From Bacteroidales bacterium UBA4230 (GTDB lineage: Bacteria; Bacteroidota; Bacteroidia; Bacteroidales; UBA932), in assembly GCA_002395605.1 (NCBI GenBank), contig DGXO01000021.1:1-5503 (forward strand): DNA of 5,503 bases, read 5' to 3'. The notes under the pieces were generated by a model. The model saw only the letters and a program-made list of their open reading frames with translations. It was not told where the DNA came from and ran no database searches. Below are positions 1 to 5,503 of this stretch, piece after piece. The position numbers and the translations under genes were made by a program. Within the stretch, counting starts at the first letter, position 1; every line of letters begins with the position of its first letter.

Positions 1-1117
1 TGAGTTTGTGGAGCGCACAGCCACCGGAGCCCTTGTTGCCGCTCCCACATATATGGTAGACGTTACCCGTGAATGCGACGTAGTTGAAGAAATCCTCCGC
101 ATCTACGGCTACAACAACATTGAGCTTCCGCAGAATCTCCGCATGAGCGTGCAGCCTAGCGCCCAGCCGGAGCCCGAGGCCATCCGTAACAATATCTCCA
201 ACTTCCTTGCAGCCAACGGTTTCACTGAAACCATGAACAATTCCCTCACTAAGGAAGACTACTACACCAAGCTGGAGACTTTCCCCGCAGAGCGCTGCGT
301 GCATATTGTGAATCCCCTGAGCGCGGATCTCAATGTAATGCGCCAGACCCTTCTCCTCAGCGGCCTGGAGGTTGTGGCATACAACCTCAACCGTCAGGCT
401 TCGGCCCTCAAATTCTTTGAATATGGCTCTGTATATCAGAGGCTTCCGGAGAAAGACGGCACCACCCTGGAGGGCTACGAGGAACACCGCTGCTTCTCCC
501 TCATCATTACCGGCACCCCGGACAAAGTATGGAGAAGCCCCGTCCAGAAATCCAATTTCTTTGAGCTTAAAGGCTATGTTGAGGCCCTCATGGCCCGCTA
601 CCGCATAGATGTGTCAAGCCTTGTCATGGGCTCCGCTCCCGCGGATATCTTCTCAGAAGGCATCACCTACAGCGTTCCAGGCCGTGAGCCCATGCTCCTT
701 GCAACCCTTGGTACCATTAACCCTATACTCGCAAGGCGCTTCGGCATAAAGCAGCCCGTCTTTGCCGCAGAAATCAACTGGGAGGTCTTCTTTGCGCTTG
801 TGAGGAGAGATAAGTTCTCCTTCAAGGAACTTCCTAAGTTCCCGGAGGTCAGAAGGGACCTCGCAATCCTTCTGGACGAATCCGTCCCTTACGCCGAAGT
901 CCGCAAGTCGGCCCTCCGTGCCGGCAAGAAGCTCATCAAGAGCATCACCCTCTTTGACGTTTACCGCGGAGAGAAAATCCCCGCCGGCAAGAAGCAGTAT
1001 GCCCTTGGATTCGTGCTCCAGGACCTTGAGCGCACCCTCACGGACGTTGAGGTTGAGAAGACCATGGAAAGGGTCCTTGGTTCCCTTAAGGCCGATTTCG
1101 GCGCAGTCCTCAGATAA
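1..1117 (+). CDS. pheT: Phenylalanine--tRNA ligase beta subunit, C-terminal part (5' end outside window)
   Basis: This is the beta chain of the cytoplasmic (alpha-beta)2 enzyme that charges tRNA-Phe with phenylalanine. The frame is already open at the left edge; its first complete codon is at base 2 and it ends with TAA at 1115-1117. About 371 residues are visible, a little under half of the roughly 800-residue bacterial protein. They begin in the end of the B5 domain, where VDVTRECDVVEEILRIYGYN (about bases 56-115) is a hallmark stretch. The catalytic-like core of the beta chain follows (about bases 180-800, including NPLSADLNVMRQTLL and FEYGSVY). From about base 827 comes the C-terminal FDX-ACB anticodon-binding domain (KELPKFPEVRRDLAILLDE, then ITLFDVYRGEKIPAGKKQYA). 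The GTG at base 8 is an internal valine, not a start, because homology continues upstream of it. The next gene's ATG abuts the stop codon, suggesting co-translation. The frame is intact and identification is secure. Confidence 0.96.
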   Translation, partial: EFVERTATGALVAAPTYMVDVTRECDVVEEILRIYGYNNIELPQNLRMSVQPSAQPEPEAIRNNISNFLAANGFTETMNNSLTKEDYYTKLETFPAERCVHIVNPLSADLNVMRQTLLLSGLEVVAYNLNRQASALKFFEYGSVYQRLPEKDGTTLEGYEEHRCFSLIITGTPDKVWRSPVQKSNFFELKGYVEALMARYRIDVSSLVMGSAPADIFSEGITYSVPGREPMLLATLGTINPILARRFGIKQPVFAAEINWEVFFALVRRDKFSFKELPKFPEVRRDLAILLDESVPYAEVRKSALRAGKKLIKSITLFDVYRGEKIPAGKKQYALGFVLQDLERTLTDVEVEKTMERVLGSLKADFGAVLR

Positions 1118-1768
1118 ATGCCCGGAAGGTGGAAGCATATCGCCGTGGCGCTGCTGGCCTTAGTGCTGGCGGTGGCCTCATGCGGTCCCCGGAAAATCTC
1201 CAAAGGGGACATGGAGGATATCTTCTACCTCATGTTCCTCCAGGACCAGAAGATACGCCAGGACCGTTCCCTGAGGAGTATTGCCGACACCTCCCTTGTG
1301 TACGCCGGCATCCTTGAGTCCAAAGGCTACGACACCGACGACTACCTTTACAGCCTGAAGGAGTACCTTGAGGAGCCCGCCAAAATGGAAAAGGTGATGG
1401 GAAACGTGGCAGAGCGCATAGAGAAGGAGCTGAAGGTGGTGAACTCCGAGATTGAACTGGAAAGGTGGCGCAGCAAGATGCTCTCCATTTACCAGAAGCA
1501 GATAGACACCACAAAGTTCCCTAAGCCCCGCGTAAGGCCCGTAGATACCCTCAAGGTGCGTTTTGAGGGTGATTCGGCCTATATGCACAAGGAAATAGAT
1601 TCCCTGAAACTTATCCCCAGGGATTCCCTCATTTTCCTTAGGGATACCGTCATTGCCGTGACGGATTCCCTGCATGTGGCAGATTCGCTGCAAGTAGCGG
1701 ATTCCCTTCATAAGGCCCATGCCGGGCGTGTGGCGGGTTCCCTGGCCATTCAGAAAGATTCAATATGA
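1118..1768 (+). CDS. DUF4296-type lipoprotein with a DSL-repeat tail
   Basis: A 216-residue predicted lipoprotein of unknown function. Residues 1-21 form a lipoprotein signal peptide: basic GRWKH, then a hydrophobic stretch, then lipobox V-A-S-C with the lipidated Cys at residue 22. The residues after Cys (GPRK) are not the acidic surface-export signal described for some Bacteroidota, so a periplasm-facing location is a weak inference. Residues about 30-105 match the DUF4296 pattern: an initial helix (DMEDIFYLMFLQDQKIRQD), then VYAGILESKGYDTDDYLYSL, then EYLEEPAKMEKVMGNVAERI. DUF4296 is known mainly from Bacteroidota and has no assigned activity. After a basic helical region (EIELERWRSKMLSIYQKQ), residues about 158-216 are low-complexity with recurrent DSL motifs, longer than the short family members I know. 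The ATG at 1118 immediately follows the pheT stop, and no Shine-Dalgarno is visible. The stop overlaps the next start as ATGA (1765-1768). Confidence 0.85.
   Translation: MPGRWKHIAVALLALVLAVASCGPRKISKGDMEDIFYLMFLQDQKIRQDRSLRSIADTSLVYAGILESKGYDTDDYLYSLKEYLEEPAKMEKVMGNVAERIEKELKVVNSEIELERWRSKMLSIYQKQIDTTKFPKPRVRPVDTLKVRFEGDSAYMHKEIDSLKLIPRDSLIFLRDTVIAVTDSLHVADSLQVADSLHKAHAGRVAGSLAIQKDSI
1664..1717 (+). repeat. Three tandem 18-base in-frame units encoding DSL(H/Q)(V/K)A
   Basis: The three units are 1664-1681 (DSLHVA), 1682-1699 (DSLQVA) and 1700-1717 (DSLHKA). Units 1 and 2 differ at four bases, three of them synonymous; unit 3 also uses different Ser, Leu and Ala codon forms in part. The protein pattern is therefore better conserved than the DNA. 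Looser DSL or DSI motifs lie on both sides (residues 161-163, 169-171 and 214-216), so the three units are the most regular part of a longer DSL-rich tail on the lipoprotein. Confidence 0.8.
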
Positions 1769-2943
1769 GATATACCGCAGAGCTAGTTTACACCCTTTCT
1801 GGAGACCCCATCCATAACGGATACGTGGAGGTGGCCCCAGACGGCGCCATCCTGTCCGTAGGGCAGGCCGAAGGCCCTGTAGATGAGGGGATTATATGCC
1901 CCGGCTTTGTGAACGCCCACTGTCACGTGGAGCTTTCCTACATGAAGGGCCTCTTCAAGAAGGGAACGGGAATGGCCGGCTTCATAGACCAGATAAACGC
2001 CCTCCGGGACACTTCCTCCATGGAAGACAAGGTTGCCGCCCTCAAGGAGGCAATGGACTCCATGTGGGATTCCGGCGTGCAGGCCATGGCCGATATCTCC
2101 AACTGCTCAGACTCCTTTGAGGTAAAGGCCTCCCACCCCATGTACACCCGTACCTTCCTGGAGGTATTCGGGGCCAATCCCGGGGAGTGCAGCGCCGTCA
2201 TGGAAGGCGTCCTTAGGCTTCAGAAAGAGGCCGAAGCCTTCGGCCTGGATGCAGCCCCCACGCCACATTCCTGCTATACCATGAGCCCGCAGCTTGTGAC
2301 GGCTTCTTCGGCCGAAGGGCTCAAGAGCGGCTTCTTGTCGTTCCACTCTGAAGAGTCCGATGAAGAGGAGGAGATGATGCGTTACGGCCGCGGCCCCATG
2401 TGGGACAACCGCGTTAGAAACGGCATCCCCACGCCTCCCGTTACAGGAACAAGTTCCCTTGAGTACTTCCTCCAAAGGGTTACGGAGGCTGTTCCCGCCC
2501 CGGTTCCCGGAAACGTGCTCCTGGTCCACGAGTGCTGCCTTACCCCGGAAGGTGCAGCCCGCGCCCGTGAGGTCCTTGAGCACCCTTACATTGCCGTGTG
2601 CCCGCTTTCGAACCTATTCATACACAATATGCTGCCGCCCATTCCGGTCATGCGTGAAAGCGGCATCCCCATCTGTATCGGCACGGATTCACTGTCGTCC
2701 AACGACACTCTTTCAATGATAGATGAGATAAACTGCCTCAGGAAGGCGTTCGACCTCCCGCTGCAGGAAGTTCTCACCTGGGCCTGCCTTAACGGCGCCC
2801 GTTTCCTTGGCCTTGAGAGCCGCCTTGGCACCCTTGAGCCCGGCAAGCGCCCCGGCCTGGTACGCCTGTCGTCATACCCGGCTTCTTCTGTCATCCCGAG
2901 CGAAGTCGAGGGATCTCATTTTAAATCCACACGCCTATGCTAA
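1765..2943 (+). CDS. Amidohydrolase-superfamily protein (cytosine deaminase / ATZ-TRZ-like) with aberrant C-terminus
   Basis: A 392-residue metal-dependent hydrolase, probably cytosolic, of the group that deaminates ring or nucleoside-like substrates. Expected metal and active-site positions are all present: H52 and H54 in NAHCHVELS, H168 in TPHSCY, H194 with acidic E196/E197 in SFHSEES, H255 in LVHE, and D308 in IGTDSLSSND. The N-terminal strands and the PGFVNAH and LGTLEPGKRPG segments form the usual small beta-sandwich around the barrel. The substrate cannot be read from sequence. Adenosine-type, 5'-deoxyadenosine, S-adenosylhomocysteine or aminodeoxyfutalosine deaminases are all possible relatives. 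The ATG lies in an ATGA overlap with the lipoprotein stop, implying translational coupling. From about residue 369 the sequence stops looking like the family: residues 375-384 (SVIPSEVEGS) are the translation of a dispersed repeat, then comes HFKSTRLC and the stop. The catalytic residues are untouched, so activity may be kept. Confidence 0.85.
   Translation: MRYTAELVYTLSGDPIHNGYVEVAPDGAILSVGQAEGPVDEGIICPGFVNAHCHVELSYMKGLFKKGTGMAGFIDQINALRDTSSMEDKVAALKEAMDSMWDSGVQAMADISNCSDSFEVKASHPMYTRTFLEVFGANPGECSAVMEGVLRLQKEAEAFGLDAAPTPHSCYTMSPQLVTASSAEGLKSGFLSFHSEESDEEEEMMRYGRGPMWDNRVRNGIPTPPVTGTSSLEYFLQRVTEAVPAPVPGNVLLVHECCLTPEGAARAREVLEHPYIAVCPLSNLFIHNMLPPIPVMRESGIPICIGTDSLSSNDTLSMIDEINCLRKAFDLPLQEVLTWACLNGARFLGLESRLGTLEPGKRPGLVRLSSYPASSVIPSEVEGSHFKSTRLC
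2871..2918 (+). repeat. Dispersed intergenic-type repeat (REP-like) embedded in the amidohydrolase 3' end
   Basis: Bases 2888-2918 read CTGTCATCCCGAGCGAAG followed by TCGAGGGATCTCA. I recognise this as a widespread short repeat of many bacterial genomes, whose translations (VIPSEVEGS here, SSRAKSRDL in another frame) recur in annotated proteins. Just upstream, GTCATACCCGGCTT (2871-2884) resembles the left end of a second common repeat of the same style. GTCAT(A)CCCG occurs in both halves (2871-2880 and 2890-2898). The core can fold imperfectly: ATCC/GGAT plus CGA/TCG around loop GCGAAG (2900-2905), with a two-base bulge, or more simply ATCCC (2893-2897) against GGGAT (2910-2914). Exact boundaries and genomic copy number cannot be judged from one copy. 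The recognition rests on memory of the motif, not on a search. Confidence 0.7.
2937..2943 (+). other. Seven-base stop/start overlap (ATGCTAA)
   Basis: The ATG of the radical SAM gene (2937-2939) lies before the TAA that ends the amidohydrolase (2941-2943), in a different frame. Such overlaps usually let ribosomes finishing one gene start the next. Here the amidohydrolase stop position depends on the repeat-containing tail, so the overlap may be recent. Confidence 0.8.
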
Positions 2944-3686
2944 GAGAAGATACTGTTTTCGGCCCCATCTTCAGCCGCAGGCTGGGAAGTTCCCTGGGGA
3001 TAAACCTTCTGCCCAAAAACGGCAAGGTGTGCAACTTCGACTGCATTTACTGCGAATGCGGATGGAATAAAGACGGCCTTCAGGACAGGAGCATCCCTTC
3101 GGCAAAAGATGTTGAGGAGGCCCTTGAAGAGAAACTGAAAGCCTGTCAGGCGGCCGGAACTCCCATAGATTCAATCACTTTCTCCGGAGACGGAGAGCCT
3201 ACCCTGAATCCGGAATTCCCCGCAATAATAGACGTTACCATAAGGCTCAGGGACAGGTATTACCCCTCTGCAAAGGTGTCGGTCCTTACAAATGCCACCC
3301 GCTGCGGGCAGCCCGGCATTTTTGAGGCCCTGAGGAAGGTGGACAATCCCATCCTCAAACTGGACGCCCCCACAGACAAAGAAGTGGCCCTAATCAACAG
3401 GCCGGTAGGGGAGTACCATGTGAAAGATGTGGTGGAGGCCATGAAGAAGTTTGACGGAGATTTCGTGCTCCAGACCATGTTCCTGCGTGGTCCGGGCTGG
3501 GCCTGCCAGGACTGGGTGGAAAGATGGATGGACATTGTAAGGCAAATTCGGCCAAGGGAAATTCAGGTCTATACCATAGACCGCGAAACTCCCATGAAAG
3601 GCCTTGGAAAATACACTCCGGAGGAAATGCGCGCCATGGTGCAGCCTCTTCAAAATGAAGGATTCAAAATACAAATTAAAGGATAA
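2937..3686 (+). CDS. Radical SAM protein, COG0731-like (wyosine-synthase-like)
   Basis: A 249-residue cytosolic radical S-adenosylmethionine enzyme of unknown substrate. The [4Fe-4S] motif CX3CX2C is at C32, C36 and C39 (CNFDCIYC), with an additional Cys at 41. SGDGEPTLNP (residues 83-92) is the GGEP-type SAM-contacting motif. VLTNAT (116-121) and ILKLDAP (139-145) follow as expected along the barrel. The N-terminus VFGPIFSRRLGSSLGINLLP is characteristic of the COG0731 group, which is named after archaeal tRNA-Phe wyosine synthase but contains many uncharacterised bacterial proteins. The start ATG at 2937 is well placed, since that conserved N-terminus begins at residue 7. It overlaps the amidohydrolase stop by 7 bases and lies 18 bases downstream of a repeat element. 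No Shine-Dalgarno is evident, so translation may depend on coupling. There is no cysteine-rich C-terminal extension, hence no obvious auxiliary cluster. Confidence 0.88.
   Translation: MLREDTVFGPIFSRRLGSSLGINLLPKNGKVCNFDCIYCECGWNKDGLQDRSIPSAKDVEEALEEKLKACQAAGTPIDSITFSGDGEPTLNPEFPAIIDVTIRLRDRYYPSAKVSVLTNATRCGQPGIFEALRKVDNPILKLDAPTDKEVALINRPVGEYHVKDVVEAMKKFDGDFVLQTMFLRGPGWACQDWVERWMDIVRQIRPREIQVYTIDRETPMKGLGKYTPEEMRAMVQPLQNEGFKIQIKG
3678..3683 (+). promoter_or_regulatory. Possible weak ribosome-binding sequence for deoC
   Basis: AAAGGA lies nine bases before the deoC ATG at 3693, inside the final codons of the radical SAM gene. It is the only purine-rich stretch at a workable spacing. Bacteroidota rely little on Shine-Dalgarno pairing, so it may not matter. 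Confidence 0.3.
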
Positions 3687-3692
3687 CATACT

Positions 3693-4583
3693 ATGTCACT
3701 TTCAAGCAAATACGGTTATACCCCGGACAAAGAGGCCATTGACCGCCAGTTGGAACTAATCGCAGAAGGACTGGAGAATATTGCTTCCCCGGAACTTTAC
3801 AAGGCATGCTTCGGCATCATGGACCAAACCACCCTTTCCTCCGACGACACTCCGGCTTCCGTGAAAAAGCTGGTGGAAAAGGTGAACAATCTTCCCGCAG
3901 CCTTCCCCGGCTGGCCGCTTCCCGCATCTATCTGCGTATACCCCAACCTTGGGTATGTTGTGGCCCAGAACCGCCAGGATCCCGCCCTCCACGTTACAAC
4001 CGTAGCGGGCTGCTTCCCCACATCCCAGAGCTGGATAGAGGTAAAGCTTCATGAGATAGAGCTTGCCGTACGCGGCGGCGCAGATGAAATTGACATTGTG
4101 CTGGCACTGAACAGTTTCCTTGCAGGAGACTATGAAACCGCAGGCAAGGAAATAAAGGCTTCCCGTGAGTGCATAGACCGCGTTGCCGCAGAGCTTGGCC
4201 GCAAGGTATGCCTCAAGGTCATCATCGAAACCGGCCTCCTTGTAACCCCGGAAAACATTGCCGACGCCTCTTTCCTTGCTATGGAAAATGGTGCCGATTT
4301 CATCAAGACGTCTACCGGAAAGGTGAAGGTAAACGCCACGCCCCTTGCCGCTTACGTAATGTGCGAATGCATCAAGGCATACTATGAGAAGACCGGCGTC
4401 AAGGTTGGCTTCAAGGCCGCCGGCGGCATTGCTTCGGCCCAGGATGCAGTTTGCTACTGGACCATCGGCCGAACCATCCTTGGAGACTCCTGGATGAACA
4501 AGGACCTCTTCCGCTTTGGCGTTTCCTCCCTCGCCAACAAGCTTCTCAGCGCCGCCAGCGGCAGCACCGTCACTTATTTCTAG
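3693..4583 (+). CDS. deoC: Deoxyribose-phosphate aldolase
   Basis: A class I aldolase that reversibly splits 2-deoxyribose 5-phosphate into glyceraldehyde 3-phosphate and acetaldehyde, the last step of deoxynucleoside catabolism in the cytosol. Key residues match the E. coli enzyme. Schiff-base K205 in FIKTSTGK equals Lys167, and K210 equals Lys172. K241 in GFKAAGGI equals Lys201, and D134 in DEIDIVL equals Asp102. D44 in IMDQTTL equals Asp16, and C81 in SICVYPN equals Cys47. A tyrosine sits next to last (Y295), recalling the functional C-terminal tyrosine of E. coli DeoC. At 296 residues it is the long form, with an N-terminal extension of roughly 28 residues compared with the 259-residue E. 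coli protein. The start ATG at 3693 is 6 bases after the radical SAM stop. No nucleoside phosphorylase or phosphopentomutase gene is visible beside it, so this is not a classic deo operon within the window. Confidence 0.96.
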   Translation: MSLSSKYGYTPDKEAIDRQLELIAEGLENIASPELYKACFGIMDQTTLSSDDTPASVKKLVEKVNNLPAAFPGWPLPASICVYPNLGYVVAQNRQDPALHVTTVAGCFPTSQSWIEVKLHEIELAVRGGADEIDIVLALNSFLAGDYETAGKEIKASRECIDRVAAELGRKVCLKVIIETGLLVTPENIADASFLAMENGADFIKTSTGKVKVNATPLAAYVMCECIKAYYEKTGVKVGFKAAGGIASAQDAVCYWTIGRTILGDSWMNKDLFRFGVSSLANKLLSAASGSTVTYF

Positions 4584-4588
4584 GAGTT

Positions 4589-5503
4589 ATGAAACGTTTA
4601 GTCAGCCTTTTCCTACTATTTGTGGCTGTGGTAGCATCGGCTGCAAAGCCTGTTACGGTTTCTTCCCCGGACGGCCGCCTCAAGGCTACCATAGAAACCG
4701 GTTCCAGGCTCACCTGGTCCCTGGAGTATGACGGAGAAATCCTTGTTCAGCCCTCGGAGATAGGTCTCAAATTGGAAGATGGCACAGTTTGGGGCGCAGG
4801 CTCCCGTTTCCGTTCGGCCAAAAAACGCAGCGTAAACGCGGAGTTCGACGCCCGGCTTTTCAAGCGCAGCAAGGTTCAGGACTGCTACAATGAGCTGACG
4901 CTCCCCGCAAAGGGCTTCAGCGTAGTTTTCCGCCTGTACAACGACGGCCTGGCGTACCGCTTTGTGTCGGTCGGTCCCGTTACCGTAAAGACCGAAACCG
5001 CGGAATTCTCGTTTGCAAAGGATTACAAGGCATATATCCCTTATGTAAGCCAGCATACGGAAACGCTTCAGAGCCAGTTCATGTCTTCCTTCGAGTCCCA
5101 GTACACGGTTTCGGCCATAAGCAAATGGGACGCAAAAAGGCTGGCCTTCTCTCCGGTAACGCTTGACGCCGGAAGTGTAAAACTTTGTGTCACGGAGGCC
5201 GATTTACGGAACTATCCCGGCCTGTTCCTCTACAACGGGAACGCTTCCTGCACCTTGAAGGGCGTGTTTGCACCGGTGCCCAAAGAGGAGGTGAAAGGTG
5301 GCCACAACATGCTCCAGAGCATAGTGACGGCCGCAGAGCCTTATATTGCGAAGGATGCCACTGAATTCCCCTGGCGCGTTGTGATTGTGGCAAAGGAAGA
5401 CAAGGAGCTTGCACAGAGTGACATGATATACCGCCTTGCAAAGGCCGCCGATCCCATAGACTGGAGCTGGGTGAAACCCGGCAAGGTGGCCTGGGACTGG
5501 TGG
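4589..5503 (+). CDS. Secreted glycoside hydrolase family 97 (SusB-like), N-terminal part (3' end outside window)
   Basis: The frame is open to the window edge, giving 305 residues with no stop; family members are usually about 650-740 residues. Residues 1-18 (MKRLVSLFLLFVAVVASA) form a Sec signal peptide with likely cleavage at A18/A19 or A19/K20. No lipobox cysteine is present, so a periplasmic enzyme is expected. Residues about 22-280 are the GH97 N-terminal beta-sandwich: VSSPDGRLKATIE, WSLEYDGE, then FRLYNDGLAYRFV and EFPWRVVIV. KPGKVAWDWW (296-305) is the start of the catalytic barrel. GH97 includes inverting, calcium-dependent alpha-glucosidases such as SusB and retaining alpha-galactosidases. 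The deciding catalytic residues lie beyond the window, so specificity is open. The ATG at 4589 is 5 bases after the deoC stop. AGGAG (4582-4586) overlaps that stop but is only 2 bases from the ATG, too close for a normal ribosome-binding site. Confidence 0.93.
   Translation, partial: MKRLVSLFLLFVAVVASAAKPVTVSSPDGRLKATIETGSRLTWSLEYDGEILVQPSEIGLKLEDGTVWGAGSRFRSAKKRSVNAEFDARLFKRSKVQDCYNELTLPAKGFSVVFRLYNDGLAYRFVSVGPVTVKTETAEFSFAKDYKAYIPYVSQHTETLQSQFMSSFESQYTVSAISKWDAKRLAFSPVTLDAGSVKLCVTEADLRNYPGLFLYNGNASCTLKGVFAPVPKEEVKGGHNMLQSIVTAAEPYIAKDATEFPWRVVIVAKEDKELAQSDMIYRLAKAADPIDWSWVKPGKVAWDWW

Noticed and set aside
1178..1720. A 180-residue open frame on the minus strand opposite the lipoprotein gene
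   Set aside because: It mirrors the codon pattern of the + strand gene, matches no family I recognise, and the + strand product has a clear signal peptide and a DUF4296-like domain.
2107..2583. A 158-residue open frame on the minus strand opposite the amidohydrolase gene
   Set aside because: It lies wholly antisense to conserved active-site sequence and shows no recognisable domain.
2893..2914. The repeat hairpin as a transcription terminator
   Set aside because: The stem is short and bulged, no T-run follows, and it lies inside a coding frame with the next gene overlapping.
1765..2943. Firm assignment of the amidohydrolase as aminodeoxyfutalosine deaminase (menaquinone pathway)
   Set aside because: The HxHxELS-type motif fits this and several other deaminases. 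No other futalosine-pathway gene is present, so the substrate is left open.
2807..3070. A + strand open frame containing SSRAKSRDL, bridging the amidohydrolase and radical SAM genes
   Set aside because: SSRAKSRDL is just another-frame reading of the dispersed repeat. The frame is out of phase with both flanking genes and has no family similarity.
4582..4586. AGGAG as the Shine-Dalgarno of the GH97 gene
   Set aside because: Only two bases separate it from the ATG, too short for productive pairing, and the organism group relies little on such sites.
1..5503. A defence island, prophage, insertion sequence, CRISPR array or structural RNA
   Set aside because: All but about 11 bases are accounted for by six recognisable genes on one strand. 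I saw no transposase, spaced direct repeats, tRNA-like fold or phage gene.

Overview
The window looks like Bacteroidota chromosome, most likely Bacteroidales from a gut or similar anaerobic community. Three things point there: a lipoprotein of the Bacteroidota-restricted DUF4296 type, a SusB-type family-97 glycoside hydrolase, and start codons that mostly lack a good Shine-Dalgarno sequence. Base composition is moderately GC-rich by eye; I did not count it. I cannot name a genus.

Layout: six genes, all on the + strand, with almost no noncoding DNA. (1) The 3' part of pheT (phenylalanyl-tRNA synthetase beta chain), open at the left edge and ending at 1117. (2) A DUF4296-type lipoprotein, 1118-1768, whose ATG directly follows the pheT stop. 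(3) A cytosine-deaminase/ATZ-TRZ-like amidohydrolase, 1765-2943, starting in an ATGA overlap. (4) A COG0731-like (wyosine-synthase-like) radical SAM protein, 2937-3686, overlapping the amidohydrolase by 7 bases. (5) deoC (deoxyribose-phosphate aldolase), 3693-4583, after 6 bases. (6) The 5' part of a secreted GH97 glycosidase, from 4589 through the right edge, after 5 bases. No gap is longer than 6 bases, so there is no room for an internal terminator or a stand-alone promoter between genes. The set reads as one directon and possibly one transcript.

The genes mix translation (pheT), envelope (lipoprotein), small-molecule or nucleoside chemistry (amidohydrolase, deoC), an uncharacterised radical SAM enzyme, and polysaccharide breakdown (GH97). 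I see no clear single pathway. The amidohydrolase, radical SAM and deoC trio allows a speculative nucleoside-salvage reading.

The most unusual structure is a short dispersed-repeat-like element at about 2871-2918. It lies inside the last codons of the amidohydrolase gene, is translated in frame, and has apparently replaced or interrupted the protein's native C-terminus just before the radical SAM start codon. I found no RNA genes, CRISPR, insertion sequence, phage or defence system, and no convincing undescribed multi-gene system.
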